54,409 nt of DNA, taken from the NCBI RefSeq assembly GCF_001297125.1, contig NZ_LHPC01000008.1:1-54409 (forward strand). Reading direction: 5' to 3'. The notes under the pieces are model-generated. The model worked only from the letters and a program-made list of their open reading frames with translations, ran no database searches and had not been told where the DNA came from. The stretch comes from Pseudomonas sp. RIT-PI-q. GTDB lineage: Bacteria > Pseudomonadota > Gammaproteobacteria > Pseudomonadales > Pseudomonadaceae. The position numbers and the translations under genes are program-made. Below are positions 25,740 through 34,437 of this stretch, piece by piece. How positions within the stretch are numbered: the stretch's first letter is position 1; every line of letters begins with the position of its first letter.

Positions 25740-26444
25740 TTACCAGCCTAAAGTTTCTTTCAGGAAAGGGATCGTCAGCTTGCGCTGAGCTTGAAGAGAG
25801 GCCTGATCGAGTCGCTCAAGCAGCTCGAAAAGCGCACTCATGCTGCGAGTGCCACGGGTCAAAATAAAATGCCCGACTTCGTCAGTCAGGTGCAAGCCGC
25901 GACGGGATGCGCGCAGTTGCAGGGCACGCAATTTGTCTTCGTCGGAGAGCGGGCGCATCTGAAAGATCAGCGCCAGGGTCAGGCGGGATTTGAGGTCCGC
26001 CAGTTTCACCGGCAGTTCACGCGGGGAGGTCGACGCGGCGATCAACAGGCGCCGACCGCTGTCACGCAGACGGTTGAACAGATGGAACAGCGCCTCTTCC
26101 CAATCCGCTCGGCCGGCAACCGCCTGCAAATCATCCAGGCAGACCAGTTCGTATTGTTCGAGGTTGTCGAGGATTTCGATGCCGCGATCCAGCAGCTCGG
26201 CCAACGGCAAATACACCGCCGGCTCGCCCAGCTGTTCAAAGCGCAGGCAGGCCGCCTGCAACAGATGCGTACGCCCTACCCCGTCCTTGCCCCAAAGATA
26301 AATCAGGCTTTCGGTCCAACCGGCGTCGGCTTCGCATAGACGCTCGACATAGCCGAGTGCAGCGGCATTGGCGCCTGGGTAGTAGTTGATAAAGGTAGCG
26401 TCATCACGCAGACGCACACCTAGGGGCAGCTGAATCGGTTTCAT
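25740..26444 (-). CDS. hda: DnaA regulatory inactivator Hda
   Basis: Cytoplasmic AAA+ protein of 234 residues, homologous to the central region of DnaA. With the DNA-loaded beta clamp it promotes ATP hydrolysis by DnaA and so limits re-initiation. The N-terminal QLPLGVRLRDD carries the clamp-binding motif. Walker A is IYLWGKDGVGRTHLLQA, Walker B is LVCLDDLQAVAG, and an Arg finger lies in LKSRLTLAL. The chain is the normal Hda length. It lies 229 bases downstream of the AI-2E family gene on the same strand. Confidence 0.92.
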   Translation of the reverse strand: MKPIQLPLGVRLRDDATFINYYPGANAAALGYVERLCEADAGWTESLIYLWGKDGVGRTHLLQAACLRFEQLGEPAVYLPLAELLDRGIEILDNLEQYELVCLDDLQAVAGRADWEEALFHLFNRLRDSGRRLLIAASTSPRELPVKLADLKSRLTLALIFQMRPLSDEDKLRALQLRASRRGLHLTDEVGHFILTRGTRSMSALFELLERLDQASLQAQRKLTIPFLKETLGW

Positions 26445-26673
26445 GCTGACTGAACAGTTCCAACGGAACCGTTAGTGGCCTCTGTGTAAAGTTTGCGAAG
26501 TTTATACCCGTGACGCTGGTCGCACAATGCGACAGACCACAAGCAAAATCAAAGGTTTGCGTTAACGCACTGGTTTTGTGACAGTTTCTTTGGCGCTACC
26601 GGTGGCAGCCGCGCGAAGGTGGCGGGCCAACCCGGCATGAACCGGATCGCCCGCCAAGCGCCATCAACCTGCC

Positions 26674-27747
26674 TTATAGCTCAGGTTCGTCGACGCCACT
26701 GTACATTTCAGAATCTTTATACAAATCATGCACATGGCGCACCAGCACCATGATCACCGCCGCCACCGGCAGCGCCAGTAGCACCCCGGTAAAACCGAAC
26801 AGCTCGCCACCGGCCAGAATCGCAAAGATCACCGCCACCGGATGCAGACCGATGCGGTCCCCCACCAGCAACGGCGTCAGCACCATGCCTTCCAGCGCCT
26901 GGCCGACCATGAACACCGCGACGATGCCGATCATGGGATACAGATCGCCACCGAACTGGAACAGACCGGCAATCAGTGCCGCGCCAATCCCGATGACAAA
27001 CCCCATGTACGGCACAATCGCCGCCAGACCGGCAATCAAACCGATCAACAGACCCAACTCCAGGCCCACCAGCATCAGGCCCGCGGCGTAGATCACGCCC
27101 AGCGCCACCATCACCAGCAACTGGCCGCGCACAAACGCCCCCAGCACTTCATGACACTCGCCGGCCAGGATGACCACGCGCTCTTCGCGATCACGCGGCA
27201 GCAGGCTGCGGATCTTGGCCATCATCACGTCCCAATCGCGCAACAGATAGAAGGCCACCACCGGGATCAGCACCAGATTCGCCAGCCAACCGATCAACGC
27301 CAGCCCGGAAGCGGTCGCCTGACTCAGCACGACGCCGACAATGTCAGTGGTCTGGCCCATGTGCTCGCTGATGGCGGCCTTGAGCTTGTCGAATTTCCAG
27401 AAGTTATCCGACAGGCCAAATTTCGATTGCGCCCACGGCAGTGCGGTGTGCTGCAACCAGTCGAGCATCTGCGGTGCCAGTTCGTACAAGCGAAACAGCT
27501 GCTTGGCGAGCATCGGCACCAACACCAGCAGCAAGGTCGTGAAGATCAAGGTAATCAGCGCAAACACCGCCACCACGCCCCACGTCCGCGACAGGCCGGC
27601 CCTCTCCAGCCGATCCACCAGCGGATCGAACAGATAGGCCAGCAGCAGCGCTACCAGAAAGGGTGTCAGGATCGGATGCAACAACCAGACGAACACGCAG
27701 AGCAGGACCACCCCACCCAACCAGAACCAACGCCGCGTATCGGCCAT
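26674..27747 (-). CDS. AI-2E family (PerM-like) inner-membrane protein
   Basis: Integral membrane protein of 357 residues with about 8 hydrophobic helices. The N-terminal LHPILTPFLVALLLAYLFDPLVDRLER and the C-terminal FAILAGGELFGFTGVLLALPVAAVIMVLVRHV are characteristic of the AI-2E/PerM family. Members have been linked to autoinducer export or cation transport, but the substrate here is not known. It begins 40 bases after the DUF2066 stop, so they are probably co-transcribed. Confidence 0.88.
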   Translation of the reverse strand: MADTRRWFWLGGVVLLCVFVWLLHPILTPFLVALLLAYLFDPLVDRLERAGLSRTWGVVAVFALITLIFTTLLLVLVPMLAKQLFRLYELAPQMLDWLQHTALPWAQSKFGLSDNFWKFDKLKAAISEHMGQTTDIVGVVLSQATASGLALIGWLANLVLIPVVAFYLLRDWDVMMAKIRSLLPRDREERVVILAGECHEVLGAFVRGQLLVMVALGVIYAAGLMLVGLELGLLIGLIAGLAAIVPYMGFVIGIGAALIAGLFQFGGDLYPMIGIVAVFMVGQALEGMVLTPLLVGDRIGLHPVAVIFAILAGGELFGFTGVLLALPVAAVIMVLVRHVHDLYKDSEMYSGVDEPEL

Positions 27748-27787
27748 GTACCACTCCAGCTTCTATATAAGGAAAGAGAAGAAAAAC

Positions 27788-28846
27788 TTACCAGCGGAAC
27801 CGCAACTGCGGCGTCGGTGCAGGGGGTGGCGCTACGGCAGGTGCCGAACCGTCGGCCGCGGGTTGAACCGGTGCCGTGGGTGCTGGCGCCTGACCTGCCG
27901 GGACCTCCTGCAATTTCGCCAGCGACAATTGCGCTCGCAGTTGTTCGGCACTGCCAGTGACCCGGTAGAGAATCCGGTCGCCGTCGACACTTTTCGGCCG
28001 CCCACCAAACGGTTCGAGCAATCGCCCAAGCGCCGCGTAGTGCTCCAGGTTCATGCCCTGCACTTCCAGCAATTGTTCGGTGGAGGCCCCCGGTTTGGCG
28101 ACAAAGCGTGGCGCCAGACGTTCGCGGCCCGCCAGCATCACGGCATCGGCCAGCGCAGCCTGGTCGGCGCCCTGCACGCTGCCGGCCTCTTTCTGATCGC
28201 CCAGCCACAAATGCCATTTGGCCTGCCACTGGCCGCCCTCTTCATGGGCATGCACCGCGAGCAAGGCGTCGGCGTTGTAGCGGTCCGATGCGCCGCGCAG
28301 AGGTGCCGCATCCGTCCCTTCAAGATTCGGCGCCGTGGCGACCAGTTGTTCACTCAGGTCCGCCAGCGGCAGACGCAACGGCAAGCCACGATGCTGTGCT
28401 GCGCGACGCAGCGGCGCAGCGCTGGCCTGACCATCGCCGACCAGGCTCGAGCCCTCGGTGGAATCATTCAACCACCAGCCGAGGATCGACGGCCGATTGG
28501 CGCCCCACATGGCCAGTCCGGCGCGACGCAGCGCCTGCTCGGTGCTGGCCGGGTCGAAATCGACTTTCAGCACTTCCGGAGGCCCGGCGTCAAAGCCGTA
28601 CTGGCTGATGATTTGCTGCGGGTCCTTGCGGATCGCCGCCAGCCCCGGACTTTGCGCAGCCTTGGGATCGCCGGTCAGGCGCAACACCAGCGTATCCAGC
28701 GCTTGCTGGGTTGCTTGATCGCGTATCTCAGGCGATTGACCGCTGACAGGCTCACGCACCTGATACAGGTTTTTGACGGTTTCGGCCTGACTCGCCAGGC
28801 TGACCAATGACAAACAGCCGACAAAAAAGAATTTACAAAAACGCAT
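27788..28846 (-). CDS. DUF2066 family periplasmic protein
   Basis: Predicted exported protein of 352 residues with signal peptide MRFCKFFFVGCLSLVSLASQA. The N-terminal domain (VREPVSGQSPEIRDQATQQALDTLVLRLTG) matches DUF2066. The last 50 residues are low-complexity, rich in Pro and Ala, ending PTPQLRFRW. The start at 28846 has AGGA 9 bases upstream; the frame is open to 28936. The function is unknown. It is divergent from purM and heads the run with the AI-2E gene and possibly hda. Confidence 0.85.
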   Translation of the reverse strand: MRFCKFFFVGCLSLVSLASQAETVKNLYQVREPVSGQSPEIRDQATQQALDTLVLRLTGDPKAAQSPGLAAIRKDPQQIISQYGFDAGPPEVLKVDFDPASTEQALRRAGLAMWGANRPSILGWWLNDSTEGSSLVGDGQASAAPLRRAAQHRGLPLRLPLADLSEQLVATAPNLEGTDAAPLRGASDRYNADALLAVHAHEEGGQWQAKWHLWLGDQKEAGSVQGADQAALADAVMLAGRERLAPRFVAKPGASTEQLLEVQGMNLEHYAALGRLLEPFGGRPKSVDGDRILYRVTGSAEQLRAQLSLAKLQEVPAGQAPAPTAPVQPAADGSAPAVAPPPAPTPQLRFRW

Positions 28847-29228
28847 GGAAGATTCCTGACGACAAGAGCGGCTGGAACAAACCGCATGAAGATGACCGGG
28901 CAAGGCTGTGACCACATCCCGGCGCAAAACATTCACACGATCGCTGGAGTTTTTCGCACTGTCATAACGATAGACGGTTAATCGCGATACCTTATACAGC
29001 CATGAAGGATGCCACTGACACGAGCAATAACGGTTTTTTTAAGCCGATATGCCCCTGCCGTCGGCGTGAGGATGGCCGCTGCCCCTCAAGCCTGATAAAA
29101 TCGCGCGCCTTCGCAGACCGGCAACAGCCGGGCACCCTGAAATATGCGCTCGGCATTCGCCCTCGCCTGTTTAAGTGGTCCCACTGGACTCGGTCGTTAC
29201 CCCTGAATCCCCCCTAAAGGCCTGGATC
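28847..29228. other. Divergent control region between DUF2066 gene and purM
   Basis: 382 bases without a gene, which must hold promoters for the DUF2066 gene (minus) and purM (plus). A run of T and an AT-rich stretch occur around 29030-29045 and 28960-28990. I see no clear operator such as a PurR box. A repeat or RNA gene was not detected. Confidence 0.5.
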
Positions 29229-30287
29229 ATGAGCAAGCAACCCTCCCTGAGCTACAAGGACGCCGGTGTAGACATCGACGCCGGTGAAGCATTGGTCGAA
29301 CGCATCAAGAGCGTCGCCAAGCGCACTGCGCGCCCGGAAGTCATGGGCGGCCTGGGCGGTTTTGGCGCCCTCTGCGAAATCCCGGCCGGCTACAAGCAGC
29401 CCGTGCTGGTTTCCGGTACTGACGGCGTCGGCACCAAGCTGCGCCTGGCATTGAACCTGAACAAGCACGACAGCATCGGCATCGACCTGGTGGCCATGTG
29501 CGTCAACGACCTGGTGGTTTGTGGCGCCGAGCCGTTGTTCTTCCTCGACTACTACGCCACCGGCAAACTCAATGTCGAAACCGCGACCCAGGTCGTGACT
29601 GGCATCGGCGCAGGCTGCGAACTGTCCGGCTGCTCCCTGGTCGGCGGCGAAACCGCTGAAATGCCTGGCATGTACGAAGGCGAAGACTACGACCTGGCCG
29701 GCTTCTGCGTCGGCGTCGTGGAAAAATCCGAAATCATCGACGGTTCGAAAGTCGCAGCCGGCGATGCCTTGCTCGCCCTGCCGTCTTCCGGCCCGCACTC
29801 CAACGGCTACTCGCTGATCCGCAAGATCATCGAAGTGTCCGGTGCAGACATCGAAAACATCCAGCTCGACGGCAAACCGCTGACCGACCTGTTGATGGCT
29901 CCGACCCGCATCTACGTGAAGCCGCTGCTCAAGCTGATCAAGGAAACCGGCGCAGTCAAAGCCATGGCCCACATCACCGGTGGCGGCCTGCTCGACAACA
30001 TCCCGCGCGTGCTGCCAAAAGGCGCTCAGGCCGTGGTTGACGTGGCGAGCTGGACCCGTCCTGCCGTGTTCGACTGGCTGCAAGAGAAAGGCAACGTCGA
30101 CGAAAACGAAATGCACCGCGTGCTCAACTGCGGCGTCGGCATGGTTATCTGCGTGGCTCAAGAGCACGTTGAAACCGCGCTGAACGTGTTGCGTGAAGCC
30201 GGCGAGCAGCCTTGGGTTATCGGTCAGATCTCCACCGCTGCCGAAGGCGCAGCCCAGGTTGAACTGAAGAACCTCAAGGCTCACTGA
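29229..30287 (+). CDS. purM: Phosphoribosylformylglycinamidine cyclo-ligase (AIR synthetase)
   Basis: Purine pathway enzyme of 352 residues that closes the imidazole ring of aminoimidazole ribonucleotide with ATP. Conserved segments include [66 protein letters not shown] and [20 protein letters not shown] 29229 is chosen from the family N-terminus; the frame is open from 29175. The TGA stop shares a base with the purN ATG (TGATG), so translation is coupled. Confidence 0.96.
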   Translation: MSKQPSLSYKDAGVDIDAGEALVERIKSVAKRTARPEVMGGLGGFGALCEIPAGYKQPVLVSGTDGVGTKLRLALNLNKHDSIGIDLVAMCVNDLVVCGAEPLFFLDYYATGKLNVETATQVVTGIGAGCELSGCSLVGGETAEMPGMYEGEDYDLAGFCVGVVEKSEIIDGSKVAAGDALLALPSSGPHSNGYSLIRKIIEVSGADIENIQLDGKPLTDLLMAPTRIYVKPLLKLIKETGAVKAMAHITGGGLLDNIPRVLPKGAQAVVDVASWTRPAVFDWLQEKGNVDENEMHRVLNCGVGMVICVAQEHVETALNVLREAGEQPWVIGQISTAAEGAAQVELKNLKAH

Positions 30288-30937
30288 TGTCTCAAACCTG
30301 TGATGTTGTGGTGCTGTTGTCCGGCACCGGCAGTAACTTGCAGGCCTTGATCGACAGCGCACGGACCGGCGACAGCCCGGTCCGCATCGCTGCGGTGATT
30401 TCCAACCGCGCCGACGCCTACGGCCTGCAACGGGCCAGGGACGCGGGTATCGACACCCGCACCCTGGATCACAAGGCTTTCGAAGGCCGCGAAGCCTTCG
30501 ATGCCGCCCTGATCGAACTGATCGACGCCTTCAATCCCAAACTCGTGGTACTGGCCGGGTTCATGCGCATCCTCAGCGCTGACTTCGTGCGTCACTACCA
30601 GGGTCGCCTGCTCAATATCCATCCCTCGCTGCTGCCCAAATACAAAGGGTTACACACTCATCAGCGCGCGCTGGAGGCCGGCGACACCGAGCACGGCTGC
30701 TCCGTGCACTTTGTCACCGAGGAACTCGATGGCGGACCACTGGTCGTACAGGCAGTAATACCGGTAGAGTTGCACGATTCGCCGCAGAGTCTGGCGCAGC
30801 GGGTCCATGCTCAGGAACACCTGATCTACCCGATGTCCGTACGCTGGTTTGCCGAAGGTCGTTTATCCCTCGGCGAACAAGGTGCTTTACTGGATGGCAA
30901 GTTACTCGCGGCCAGCGGCCACTTGATTCGAACCTAG
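30287..30937 (+). CDS. purN: Phosphoribosylglycinamide formyltransferase
   Basis: GAR transformylase of 216 residues, using 10-formyltetrahydrofolate. The motifs VVLLSGTGSNLQALID near the start, AGFMRILS, NIHPSLLPKYKGLHTHQRAL (catalytic Asn and His) and HFVTEELDGGPLV (catalytic Asp) are all visible. It overlaps purM by one base and is followed 8 bases later by the DUF3108 gene, probably one operon. Confidence 0.96.
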   Translation: MSQTCDVVVLLSGTGSNLQALIDSARTGDSPVRIAAVISNRADAYGLQRARDAGIDTRTLDHKAFEGREAFDAALIELIDAFNPKLVVLAGFMRILSADFVRHYQGRLLNIHPSLLPKYKGLHTHQRALEAGDTEHGCSVHFVTEELDGGPLVVQAVIPVELHDSPQSLAQRVHAQEHLIYPMSVRWFAEGRLSLGEQGALLDGKLLAASGHLIRT

Positions 30938-30945
30938 GAGATTTT

Positions 30946-31659
30946 ATGCGTCGTGCCCTGCTCTTCGCTTGCGCTCTGCTCGCTCTGCCTTTTGCGCAGG
31001 CTGCAGAACTACAACCTTTCTCCGCCAGCTACACCGCTGACTGGAAGCAGTTGCCCATGAGCGGCACGGCTGAACGCAGCCTGACCAAGGGCGCCAACGG
31101 CGTTTGGACACTCAGTTTCAAGGCGTCGATGATGATCGCCAGCCTGTCCGAACAAAGCACCCTGACCCTGGACAAGGACACCTTGCTGCCCCAGTCCTAT
31201 CACTTCGAACGCGGCGGCCTGGGTAAAGCCAAGAAGGCTGACCTGGACTTCGACTGGACCAACAAGATGGTCACCGGGACCGATCGCGGTGACCCGGTCA
31301 AGATTCCGCTCAATCGCGGCATGGTCGACAAATCCACATATCAGTTGGCCCTGCAACATGATGTGGCTGCTGGCAAGAAAAGCATGAGTTATCAGGTGGT
31401 CGACGATGGTGAAGTCGATACCTATGACTTCCGCGTGCTGGGTTCGGAAAAAGTCGACACCAAGGCTGGCCAGATCGATGCGATCAAGGTCGAGCGCGTG
31501 CGCGACCCAACCCAAAGCAAGCGCATCACGGTGCTGTGGTTTGCCAAGGACTGGGATTACCTGCTGGTCCGTCTGCAACAGGTTGAAACCGACGGCAAGG
31601 AGTACAACATCATGCTCCTCGACGGTACGGTCAATGGGAAGGCTGTCAAAGGCAGCTGA
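30946..31659 (+). CDS. DUF3108 family periplasmic protein
   Basis: Predicted exported protein of 237 residues with signal peptide MRRALLFACALLALPFAQA. The mature part is a beta-rich domain starting LQPFSASYTADWKQLPMSGTAERSL, matching DUF3108; relatives are of unknown function. A ribosome site (AGGAG) lies before the ATG. It is probably co-transcribed with purMN, which does not by itself suggest a purine role. A strong terminator follows. Confidence 0.88.
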   Translation: MRRALLFACALLALPFAQAAELQPFSASYTADWKQLPMSGTAERSLTKGANGVWTLSFKASMMIASLSEQSTLTLDKDTLLPQSYHFERGGLGKAKKADLDFDWTNKMVTGTDRGDPVKIPLNRGMVDKSTYQLALQHDVAAGKKSMSYQVVDDGEVDTYDFRVLGSEKVDTKAGQIDAIKVERVRDPTQSKRITVLWFAKDWDYLLVRLQQVETDGKEYNIMLLDGTVNGKAVKGS

Positions 31660-31674
31660 TCTGGCTCTGTGAAG

Positions 31675-31719
31675 AAGCCCCCGGTCAATGAGGTAATACT
31701 CGTTGACCGGGGGTTTTTT
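31675..31719 (+). terminator. Intrinsic terminator after the purMN-DUF3108 unit
   Basis: CCCCCGGTCAA (31678-31688) pairs with TTGACCGGGGG (31703-31713) and is followed by TTTTTT. The arms are perfectly complementary. Confidence 0.92.
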
Positions 31720-31760
31720 ATTGGGTGTATATCCATTCTTTGGGTCGTACACCAACCCCC

Positions 31761-31859
31761 TGTAGGAGCTGGCTTGCCAGCGAAGGTCGTCAACGATGAC
31801 GCGTTTTAACAGGATAAACACGGCGAATTCGAATGCTTCGCTGGCAAGCCAGCTCCTAC
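31761..31859. repeat. REP doublet between DUF3108 and OsmC genes
   Basis: Arms TGTAGGAGCTGGCTTGCCAG (from 31761) and CTGGCAAGCCAGCTCCTAC (to 31859) are inverted copies about 50 bases apart. Together with the terminator they fill the 340-base gap before the OsmC gene. The last 140 bases should contain the OsmC promoter; no clear hexamers were picked. Confidence 0.85.
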
Positions 31860-31999
31860 CTTGACCGTGTGCGGGCTCTTATTCATTTCTGCACTCAAAG
31901 CCCAACCACCAACAAAGTGGAACGCGTAACACCAGGAATGCTCTATACCTTCAAGGTCTTTTTTGATCGAATGACTTTCCCCAGCCTGCGAGGTTTCCC

Positions 32000-32416
32000 A
32001 TGACTGTTACCGTCAATACCGTTTCCGCCGAAGGTTTTCGCCACAGCGTCCAGATCGATGAACACGAGCTCTTTGCCGATGTACCGCAATCCGTTGGCGG
32101 CGAAGGCACGGCGCCGGAGCCGCACGACTACTTCGACGCCGCCCTGGGCGCCTGCAAGGCCCTGACCCTGAAAATGTACGCCAAGAAAAAAGACATCCCA
32201 CTGACCGGCGTCACCGTCGAAGTCAAACGCGACAACACTGAAGAGCAGAAAGGCAAATACGCGCTGCACGTCAAACTGACGCTCAAGGGCGTGCTCACTG
32301 ACGCCCAGCGCGATGAATTGCACCGCGTGGCCGACCGTTGCCCGGTACACAAACTGATGACCAGCACCGAAGTCAGCATCGAAACCCACCTGTCTGAAGG
32401 TGCGTTCAGCCAATAG
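32000..32416 (+). CDS. OsmC/Ohr family thiol peroxidase-like protein
   Basis: Cytoplasmic protein of 138 residues. The two conserved cysteines of the OsmC/Ohr fold are in GACKALTLKMYAKKK and ADRCPVHKLM. Family members reduce organic hydroperoxides with a lipoyl or dithiol donor; the YhfA-like and OsmC-like branches are less certain in substrate. It precedes the pirin gene on the same strand with 61 bases between. Confidence 0.88.
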   Translation: MTVTVNTVSAEGFRHSVQIDEHELFADVPQSVGGEGTAPEPHDYFDAALGACKALTLKMYAKKKDIPLTGVTVEVKRDNTEEQKGKYALHVKLTLKGVLTDAQRDELHRVADRCPVHKLMTSTEVSIETHLSEGAFSQ

Positions 32417-32477
32417 CGGCAAGGGCTGCACAAGCGGGTTATGCTCCACGCGTCACCCGCTCAGCCTGGAATGCACC

Positions 32478-33338
32478 ATGACCACTCCACTCGTGATCCG
32501 GCCCCGCGCCGAAGATGTCGAAGGCCAGCCGATTCTGCGCCCTCTTCCATCAGCCAAATGCCGCAGCGTCGGGCCTTTCGTGTTTTTCGACCACATGCTG
32601 GAAACCCGTTATCCGGCGGGCAAAGGCATGAACATCCGCCAGCATCCGCACATCGGCCTCTCCACCCTCACCTACCTGTTCCAGGGGCAGATCCAGCACA
32701 AGGACAGCCTCGGTTCCGATCAGGTGGTGGACACCGGCGACGTCAGCTGGATGACCGCAGGCAGCGCAATCGCCCACGTCGAGCGTACGCCCGAGGCGTT
32801 GAAAGACAGCGGATTCACCATGCACGGCTTGCAGATCTGGCTGGCGTCGCCCAAGGAACACGAGCAGGGTCCCGGGCATTACAGCCACCATCCGGCGGCC
32901 ACGCTGCCGGTCAGCAACAACCTTGGGGTGAAGATCCGGATGATCGCCGGGACAGGCTTTTGCCTGGAATCCCCGGTCCCGGTGCTTTCTCCGACGCTGT
33001 ATGCCGAATTGAACCTGCAAACCGCGACGACGTTGCTGATACCTACCGAACACGAAGAGCGCGCGCTGTACGTGCTGGACGGCGAGGTGCAACTCGATGG
33101 CGAACTGATTGAACCGCATTCGCTGGTGGTGTTGCCGGTCGGGGTAGAGATGACGCTGTTCGCCGAGAGCGACTGTCATGCCGTGCTGTTTGGCGGCGCG
33201 CCACTGGACGGGCCACGTCGGATCAACTGGAATTTTGTGTCGAGCGATCCGGCAGCGATTGATGAAGCGCGTCGGCGCTGGGCAGCCGGGGACTGGCCGA
33301 CAGTGCCGGGGGAAAGTGAGCGGATTGAATTGCCTTAA
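32478..33338 (+). CDS. Pirin family protein
   Basis: Bicupin protein of 286 residues. The N-terminal cupin carries the metal site in GPFVFFDHM and MNIRQHPHIGLSTLTYLFQGQIQHKDSLG, which supply His and Glu ligands. A second cupin-like half includes ERALYVLDGEVQLDGE. Pirins bind iron and some have quercetinase activity. The role here is unknown. ATG 32478 fits the family start; the frame is open from 32400. Confidence 0.9.
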   Translation: MTTPLVIRPRAEDVEGQPILRPLPSAKCRSVGPFVFFDHMLETRYPAGKGMNIRQHPHIGLSTLTYLFQGQIQHKDSLGSDQVVDTGDVSWMTAGSAIAHVERTPEALKDSGFTMHGLQIWLASPKEHEQGPGHYSHHPAATLPVSNNLGVKIRMIAGTGFCLESPVPVLSPTLYAELNLQTATTLLIPTEHEERALYVLDGEVQLDGELIEPHSLVVLPVGVEMTLFAESDCHAVLFGGAPLDGPRRINWNFVSSDPAAIDEARRRWAAGDWPTVPGESERIELP

Positions 33339-33362
33339 AATTTTCGACGCCAGTTATACCGC

Positions 33363-33459
33363 CATCGCGGGCAAGCCCGCTCCCACAGTTGATCCTGTCG
33401 ATCACATAAATTGCAAACAACGCAAGTTTCTGTGGGAGCGGGCTTGCCCGCGATGAGGC
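33363..33459. repeat. REP doublet between convergent pirin and hydrolase genes
   Basis: Arms ATCGCGGGCAAGCCCGCTCC (33363-33388) and GGAGCGGGCTTGCCCGCGAT (33431-33459) are inverted copies about 42 bases apart. They are placed in the gap where the pirin gene and the minus-strand hydrolase converge. Confidence 0.85.
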
Positions 33460-33498
33460 CAGCACAAACACCGGCCAAGTATTGGCCAAGAACTGCAA

Positions 33499-34227
33499 TC
33501 AGCCCTTGAACACTTCATCCAGCAAGTTATGCATCGACGCAAACGCCCGCGCAGCCACTTTCGCGTCGTACATCATCATGCCCGGCACATTGGCATGTGG
33601 ATCGGTAAACGAATGCACCGCGCCACCGTAGCTCAGCAGCTGCCAATCCACACCCGCCGCATTCATTTCATCTTCAAACGCCGGCAGTTGCTCTTTTGGC
33701 ACCAACGGATCGGAAGCACCGTGCAGCACCAGCACCGAGCCTTTGATGTGCTTGGCATCGGCCGGGTTCGGTGAATCCAGCGTGCCATGGAACGACACCG
33801 CCGCTTTGACGGGCGCGCCGGTGCGAGCCAGGTCCAGGGCGCAGCAACCGCCGAAGCAGAAACCGAACGTTGCCAGTTTCGAGGTATCGACCGCCGCCTC
33901 GCCCTGGCTTTGCAGCTGTTCGAACGCTGCAGTCATGCGTTTGCGCAGCAACGGACGGTCATGCTTGAGCGGCATCATCGCGGCACCCGCCTCGTCGCCG
34001 TTCTGCGGGCGCACCGACTGACCGTAGAGGTCCGCAATCAGCACCACATAACCCTTGGCCGCCACCGACTTGGCGATCTCCTCGGCACCGGCGCTGACGC
34101 CCATCCAGTTCGGCGCCATCAACAACCCCGGGCGCGGGCCTTTATGATCGGCGTCGAAGGCCAGGCGGCTTTCATACGACTGGCCGTCAATCTGATAAGC
34201 GACGGAACGAACAGTGATTTGGCTCAT
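33499..34227 (-). CDS. Dienelactone hydrolase family protein
   Basis: Alpha/beta-hydrolase of 242 residues. The nucleophile is a Cys in FGFCFGGCCA, the acid lies near GASDPLVPKEQ, and the His in AVHSFTDPHA completes a Cys-His-Asp triad as in dienelactone hydrolase. The substrate cannot be named; no catechol pathway genes are nearby. The start at 34227 has GGGAG 6 bases upstream; the frame is open to 34320 through repeat sequence. Confidence 0.88.
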   Translation of the reverse strand: MSQITVRSVAYQIDGQSYESRLAFDADHKGPRPGLLMAPNWMGVSAGAEEIAKSVAAKGYVVLIADLYGQSVRPQNGDEAGAAMMPLKHDRPLLRKRMTAAFEQLQSQGEAAVDTSKLATFGFCFGGCCALDLARTGAPVKAAVSFHGTLDSPNPADAKHIKGSVLVLHGASDPLVPKEQLPAFEDEMNAAGVDWQLLSYGGAVHSFTDPHANVPGMMMYDAKVAARAFASMHNLLDEVFKG

Positions 34228-34256
34228 GACTAACTCCCAGTTAAAGACACCAGAAT

Positions 34257-34433
34257 AAAAAAAAACCCGCCGAAGCGGGTAATGCCGGTGTAGGAGCGAG
34301 CTTGCTCGCGATGGAGTCAAGAGCGCCGCGTTTAGCCAGTAAACACGCGTTATCGTTAACGACCATCGCGAGCAAGCTCGCTCCTACAAATTCCTAACTG
34401 ACCGGCATTAGCCGAAGCGGGTTTTTGTACAAC
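34257..34433. repeat. REP doublet nested in a longer inverted repeat, with htpG terminator
   Basis: Outermost, GCCGAAGCGGGT occurs as a direct repeat at 34268-34279 and 34411-34422. Inside, TAATGCCGGT (34279-34288) is inverted as ACCGGCATTA (34401-34410). Within these lies a REP doublet of the GAGCGAGCTTGCTCGCGATGG class (34288-34313 and 34363-34388). At the left edge the hairpin ACCCGC/GCGGGT (34264-34279) is followed on the minus strand by a run of 8 T, an intrinsic terminator for htpG. Confidence 0.85.
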
Positions 34434-34437
34434 GCAG

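Noticed and set aside
26842..27960. 372-codon plus-strand frame opposite the AI-2E gene
   Set aside because: It is rich in His, Gln and Arg, as expected for antisense GC-rich sequence, and opposes a clear membrane protein.
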